Below are positions 58,273 through 64,000 of a stretch of DNA of 64,000 nucleotides, piece after piece. The DNA is from Himantopus leucocephalus. Taxonomy: Eukaryota; Chordata; Aves; Charadriiformes; Recurvirostridae. Numbering within the stretch: position 1 is the stretch's first letter; every line of letters starts with the position of its first letter. The stretch lies in the NCBI GenBank assembly GCA_003993805.1, contig RSEF01000005.1, positions 18,102,917 to 18,166,916 of the forward strand, written 5' to 3'. A model generated the notes under the pieces. The model ran no database searches, was not told the DNA's origin, and saw nothing but the letters and a program-made list of their open reading frames with translations. The translations under genes and the position numbers were made by a program.

Positions 58273-58587
58273 CTGACTGGACCGTGTCTTGGAGAGGTTC
58301 CCACTGTGCAGAATGCAAAGCAAGAGGTGAAGCGAAGGAAGAAGCAAACGGATTAAGGGGAGGAGTATAGGGGGAGGGGGAGAGGAAGAAGAGGAGGAGG
58401 AAGAGGACAGGGGGAGCATGAGCCCCTCCAAGGACTATCTCGCACTTCACCCAAGCCTGCAGCAAGCGACTTTTTTTTCTTTTTTTTTTCTTTCCCCATC
58501 CCCTCCTCCTTTGGCCTCCTCCCACCCCGGCAACTGTACAAAGCCACAGATTGAATCACAGTAAATTATTATTTGATGGTCTCAACA
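58273..58587 (+). other. HRAS: HRAS terminal exon 6 (3' UTR)
   Basis: The acceptor 'cttctggtttcag' ends at 58272. The exon is wholly untranslated and contains a 39-base pure purine run (58369-58407), a T-rich run (58471-58493), C+T blocks and a variant poly(A) signal at 58560. The 3' edge is set about 20 bases after that signal. Mammalian HRAS likewise has an intron immediately after the stop codon. Confidence 0.65.
58560..58565 (+). terminator. HRAS: Variant poly(A) signal AGTAAA of HRAS
   Basis: AGTAAA, a known natural variant, is followed by 'ttattatttgatgg' and then a GT-rich element 'cttgatggctgtgtctt' at 58594-58610. No canonical AATAAA lies near, so this is the best terminator in the last exon. 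Confidence 0.6.
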
Positions 58588-58609
58588 AACGGTCTTGATG
58601 GCTGTGTCT

Positions 58610-61600
58610 TCCTTCCAGAGAGTGCTGGTGCTCTGGGAGGATCACTGGTGGTATGGTGGTGAGGGAACGGTGCTGAGATCTCCTCTCCACAGACTGAGGT
58701 CATGCTGTAGGCTGTGAAGGTGATTGGGTGGGGTATCCTTCAGGGAAAGAGCTGTCTTTGTCTCCAGCAAGTTGTTGTCATGTCCCTGTTCCCCCAGCCT
58801 ACCTGAAAATCTTTGCCAGCCCCAAGTTTTGGTGGGGTGGAAAAGTGCAAGCAGTCCAAGCCTGTCGTTGGCATTCCCCTGGGTGCTTTGCTGTCAACCT
58901 AGTCCTTGTGGGATTTTTTTTATGGCCTCAGATGTGATGCCTGGAAGGGAAGAAGCATCAGGGAGGAGATGTGAGAGCTGTGTTCTCCTCAGCTGGTGCC
59001 AGTTTGTTGCTTCCTTGATTTTTTTTTTTTTTTCAGGCAGCTCTTTCTGGCACAGCATCTCCCAAATGTTTATGTGCTCCAGAGGTAGAATTAGGCTTTT
59101 CTGCTCCCCTCCAGCACCTAGCTAACGCCAACACCTGCATAGCACATATACGTTGGGCTACTCCTGTTTGTCAGCAGTGTATAATGGTATACAAATCCTC
59201 ATTTGCCCTGTGCACATCTTAATTACTAGTGAGCATGTAGCAGAAGGGCTCTCCTGCACTGCAGACAGCTGTCTGGCTGCTCAGCAATTAAGACTAAGGA
59301 TTCGGACTTCCAGTCCTTGGGTTTAGAGTGGGTAAGAGTGTTTTGGATAAGGGATAATCTATTGGGAAGCCCATCTTTGCCCAGCCCTGCCCCTGTAGGA
59401 TTTTTGCCTGGGGTCTGACTGGCTTCTTGCAGAGCCAAGATGAGGCGTTGTATTAAGTGCAGTGGGTGGCTCAATGCTTGCTGCCTTTCCCTTTCCCAAG
59501 CTATTGCACAGGCTAATTTAGCTGGCATCCAGAATTAAGAGCATCAAAGGGGGAAGCTGATCCAGCTAAGTGCGGTGGGGAGCCGTTCTGCACGGGCTCG
59601 CCCAGGCCTGAAGAGGCACCAGGTTTGGCAGCTGAGGCCAGCAGGGGTTGGGAGTGTTGAGGGCAGTGTGTGAGTCACATGCCTCACATGGCAAAACCTG
59701 TACAGAAACCCAGGTCAGCCCTGGATCAAAGCCACAGCCCACCTGGGGGTTCTCAGCATCCATGCGGGCAGTCTCCTGCCCTGCTTCTCATTCTCCATCA
59801 CGCCAGGCAGCAGCAAAATTAAACTCCAATGCTGCTTGGAGTTTCTGCCTTTGCTTTTGGCCTGGGCAAGAAAGGACTTGTGCTAATGGCTTGCTTTTTG
59901 TACGTGCCTGCTGTGAACTGCTGTGGGGCACAGCCCCCACCCTGGCTGCAGCTGCCTGGCACCCAGTTCCTGCAGGAGAAGGGCTGATCCCAGCTCGAGT
60001 GGGAGAAGTTACCCAAGGGAAGAGCTGCCCTACCTTTCCTTGGGTGTGCTGTTTTCAGCAGTGCCTGTCTCCATGCTGGAGGAGTGCTGAAGATGCTGAG
60101 TTTGGTGTCACGTGGTGGGGCTGGACCGGAGGCTCCCAGAAAACCTCCCAACCTAAGTTGTTTCAAGTGTGAAACCTGGAAGTACGGGTTTTGTTCCTAA
60201 GTTGGCAGCTTGTGTGCAACTGCAGGTAGGGCAGAGGGCAGGGCTACTTCATCCTTCTAGAAGATGACTAAAAGCCTTAACAGTTAGTGGGTGGGTTGAT
60301 GTGGGGCCCTTGCTTGGTGGTGTTACTACACTAGGAACCTGGCACTCTTTTTCTGCAATAGAGCTTATCCCATCCTTTACCAGGCCCTTGAAGGATGGGA
60401 TAGCTCTATCTGGACGCCTTCAGATGAGAAGTAACGCTGTGTTTGGGGCTCTAACCTTCAGTGTTTTGGGCTCTCTCCAGGACTGGATTCTGGATGGCTC
60501 TAACCACTGAGAGTATCCCCTCATTTCTGGTTTGGACCCAGAAGCCACAGTCAAGGACCGGGAGCCATGGTCAAGCAAGCTGAGGAGCTCTAGGGAGCAC
60601 CAGGGGCCAGGTGTCTTCACAGGGCAGGGCTGAAATCATGTATTAATCACATATTAATGTAGAACTGCATCTTTGTTCCAGGAGATTGGCTTCAGGAGAA
60701 TTGTGACAGATCTTCAATGCACAGTAAGATATATCAGCTCTGATCTGATCTTTGGGGTAGGCAAAAACCAGATTGTATGACTTCTCTCAGGTGGACATGT
60801 TACTTTGGACTTGGCTTTTTCACTTGCTGACTTGGTGCTGGTAATTCAGGTACAGGACAGCAACTTGCTGATCACGACAGGTAGGATTTCAGTATACGAG
60901 TTCACGATATGTTCTCTGCTTGCTAGCTTAACTTCTCGAGTCTGAAAGTAATATCAAGGTTACAGTTTCATTAGAAGTGAATGAAGGTCTGGAGAAGGAA
61001 TTGCTGGGTTTGGATTTAGTCGATTTTCCCCATAGTTATTTAAGGCGTGTTTGTTCTAGAAGTACCTAGACTGGAAAATGTGGTTTTCAGATACTGCAAT
61101 CATTTCACTTATGATAAGTTGCCCATCTCAGTTCTGCTTCTGTGGAACGAGCTTAGGTGAGCAGAATGTGCAGTTATTCTGAATAGCTGCTCTTGTTGCA
61201 TAGCTGGAAGCTGCAGACGTCCATAGAGTTAAGCTTTTTCCTGTACTTGGGCACATCAGCTCATGTTTGCCTGCTGTGATCTCTTCAGCTGGTCATGGCA
61301 AGGCTGGACCAAATTTGGTGGTGTGCCATGGATCTCGGGCAAGTGTGAACACCACCTCTGAGAAGGCTTCAGGCAGCATCATACTGATTATCTGTTGAGG
61401 CTGTATCTCCCATGATGGAGGAGTGCCACCTTTGAACCTGTACTTAAATGACAGAATAGCTGAGGAGGTCTGGTCTGGTTTGGTTTGGTCAGGTCCAGAT
61501 GTCTCAGGACTGATGTATAAGCTTTTCTCTCCCACATCATTCAAGTGCCCCACACCCTGTTACAGAGGGGTTGGGGTTCCAGAGACATCACAGCTGAGTC

Positions 61601-64000
61601 AACTGACAAAATTGCTTACAAGTCCTTAAAGATGCTGATTAAGTGCTGGAACAGATCTCATGCCTTTTGGTCTGTGAGGGCTTCCACAGAAGCATTTTCC
61701 TAAGCCAGCAGAGGTGGCTCCAAAACAGATGAGCACATGGTGCTTGCTGAAGGCTTTGGCAAGCGTCTGGGTTGAGTCTGCAGGAGCTGGCAGCAATGAC
61801 TCACTGCTGGAGAGACCTGAGACATGAGGCAGGGGTAGCTGAATGAAAGGCTTGAGTTTTACAGAGCAGCCCTGGCTAAATGCTGGCCTCATCCTCCTCA
61901 CTTCCAGAATGGTTGGGTAAGGAGGAGCAGACCAGGTTTCCCTTCTGGACTATGGTCCAGTCCACTGCTGCAGTCCTTTCCAGGCCAAGTGGTACTTCCG
62001 TATGGCTTCTCCTTGACTTCACCAGGAGCCATAAAGGTAAGCAAAGCCACCCAAGAACCAGCTTCCCCAAGTTAACTGTCTGCCTGAGTGAGCTGCAGTC
62101 TTAGATACCCCAGGAGCAGGGCTCTGCCATGGGGCTGGGCTGGGTGGCCTCCAGGGCACCAGAGTGGCCAAGGCTCTTAATGGGGTGTTTGGAAGCAGGG
62201 GCTTGTGGTATTGCACCCCATCTATCCACAAGTACCTCTAGGGACCTCATAGCAGTTTTGGAGCAAGGATGGAAGTTTCCGACAGTTAACTTTTCTCTGT
62301 GTCTTAGGAAGAGCCGGTTTTATTTTGTGGAAGAATAAGCCAGGCTTTAGCGACCAATCCCTCGGACTCATGCCTTTGTGTGTGCCTTCAAAGCCATCTC
62401 CATTCCTATCTTGGGCTCTTACTGTAACTGCTGCCAGCAAGTAGGATGCTCGTGGGTTAGGACCATCTGCTGTGTCTCCTAGTGAGATGTTGGCTGCATT
62501 GTTTCAGCTCTGGTTTGCTTATCTCATCTCCTGTGCTTTCATGGTGCCCATGTCCTGTTAGATGAGTGTGATTGCCTCACTACCAGGAGGATGCTGGTGT
62601 ACGCCCTACGGGCTTCCTCCACCACTTAAGGTTTTAGGATTTGGGAGATGGTTTAGGAAGGGGTCAGACCTCCATCTTTCAGCTGCAGGGCTGTTATTTT
62701 CTCTGTGTGCTGGTTAATACCCAGTGATGATGTGCTGTAGTAGGAAGGGGGTGGCATTGCTCAGAGGACGGTGTGACAGCAAACATCCTGGCTGCCAGCA
62801 ACTGTTGGGAACAGGGACAGTCAGATGGGGCTGGCCCCATGTGCTGCTTTGTTCCCCCTAGGGCAGGTGAGTCTTGCTTTCTCTGTGGGTTGAGTACAGG
62901 GTCTGTAGTTCAGCAGAGACAAGGTATCGGCCCCAGCCAAGGCTGCTGGGGGGCATGCCCTCACTTTGCTCCCCAGTTCCCAGCCACTGCTGCCACAGCC
63001 CTTTTGCAGCACACAATGTACACACAACTAGCACAGTGGCACGCAAGCATCAGGTGAGCAGCACAGCAGCAGGTAAGCAGCACAGCAGGCCGAAGAGGAG
63101 GAAGACTCTCAGGCCCAGCCAAAGTCCAGCACTGCCTCTGCCAAACAGGCTGGGGCGCAAAGCTCACAGACACAGCACACCCATCTCTCTCCCCCTCCTG
63201 CATCCCAGGACCAGACCCTAAAACAGGCCAATGCCTTGCTCCCTCCCTCGGCTTGGCTGTGCTCCAGACTCCACTTAGCATCAATTATTCAGCGCTGACT
63301 TGCTGATGTGTTGCGGAGGCACACAGCAGGGTTGCTGAGCTCTGAGCAGCGGTGGGTGGTGGGCAGGGAGGATGAAGAGCGAAGCCATGGCTCGGCAGAG
63401 AGCCAGTGAGTGACAGGGCGAGACATGGCTGCCTGCCTGTCCCAGCTCCTGGCGCTGCTGGTTTGGCTGTTCATGAGCCAGGAAGGACAGGAGCTGTAGG
63501 AGGCTGCCAGGGCACTAGAGCTGAGCACAGCTTGTGGGGCTTGGGGGTCTGCATTGGAGTGGTTTCTGGGCAGGGACCAGCCCTGAGAGCTGGTTGGCTG
63601 AAAGCCGTGATGAGAGCAGTGGCTCCACTGGGGATGGAGGGGATTTAATACTGGCAAATGCCAAGCGCACAGGGAGAGGCAGGAGGAGGACTGGTCCCTG
63701 GCTGACAAGTCCATTAGGATTGAAGCAGCAGCCTCAATAACTTCTACAGAGTTCATTTGCCACTGGTCCCAGCACTGTACAGCAAATGGATATTGGTAAG
63801 CTTGGGTTTGGGACTACACAGCTGTCCTGCCCTTGGTCCCCTGGAAGCAGCACCCTGGGGACACCAGCACCTCCTGTGCTCAGACCTTCCTGCAGCAGGA
63901 GAGCATGCCAGTGCCCTGCATGGCTTGCATCCACTGAGACCCACCCTGAGGTCTTTCTCTTCTCTGGTAAGGGATGGAGGTCCTAGGCTTACCTGGTGGG
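58610..64000. other. 3' flank of HRAS, no gene recognised
   Basis: No exon pair or known domain was seen. A (TCTGG/TTTGG)n-like patch lies at 61469-61488 and a 19-base tandem duplication carrying splice-donor-like CAGGTGAGC/CAGGTAAGC at 63051-63089. A 24-codon hydrophobic frame at 63426-63500 is the only peptide of note. In mammals RNH1 lies in this direction, but nothing here resembles its leucine-rich repeats. Confidence 0.4.
63051..63089 (+). repeat. 19-base tandem duplication
   Basis: 'aggtgagcagcacagcagc' is followed directly by 'aggtaagcagcacagcagg'. Two copies differ at two positions, and each begins with a donor-like CAG|GTRAGC. Confidence 0.7.

Noticed and set aside
58610..64000. 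Start of RNH1 downstream of HRAS
   Set aside because: Expected from mammalian gene order, but no leucine-rich-repeat coding sequence or CpG-island promoter was found in this stretch.

Overview
This is vertebrate nuclear DNA, almost certainly from a bird. It contains split genes with GT/AG introns, GC-rich CpG islands, CR1 LINE copies with the typical ATTCTATG-type 3' tail, scattered MIR-like SINE remnants and few interspersed repeats overall. There is nothing prokaryotic here (no operons, CRISPR or insertion sequences). Two assembly gaps are present (79 N at 25492-25570, 100 N at 45901-46000).

The one gene that can be read with certainty is HRAS on the + strand. Its four coding exons (47968-48078, 52683-52861, 55172-55331, 56044-56163) join in frame into a complete 189-residue Ras protein with all G-box motifs, wild-type Gly12, Gly13 and Gln61, palmitoylation cysteines Cys181 and Cys184, and a CAAX end CVIS. 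A second splice donor five bases after the stop and an acceptor at 58271-58272 put nearly all of the 3' UTR in a separate exon ending near a variant poly(A) signal AGTAAA at 58560. Upstream, a large CpG island (about 24.24-25.83 kb) with Sp1 and CCAAT motifs and several G-quadruplex motifs ends in a GTGAGT donor at 25465. I infer that this is the HRAS promoter and untranslated first exon, which makes intron 1 about 22.5 kb.

Layout: 1-4.2 kb, AT-rich DNA with an old CR1 remnant; 4.2-4.72 kb, a small CpG island with an RFX X-box and a minus-strand splice donor; 4.7-24.2 kb, non-coding DNA with ancient CR1 and MIR remnants; 24.24-25.83 kb, the HRAS CpG island, which also holds a strong minus-strand donor and so may be bidirectional; 25.5-47.9 kb, inferred HRAS intron 1 with three CR1 fragments and a MIR; 47.9-58.6 kb, the HRAS body; 58.6-64 kb, 3' flank with no gene I can identify.

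I did not find a previously undescribed system. The best leads are regulatory: the X-box CpG island (possibly the promoter of a ciliary neighbour such as LRRC56), the divergent donor in the HRAS island, an intronic AATAAA just after the HRAS stop codon, and an intron-4 readthrough frame that would append six lysines near the HRAS hypervariable region.
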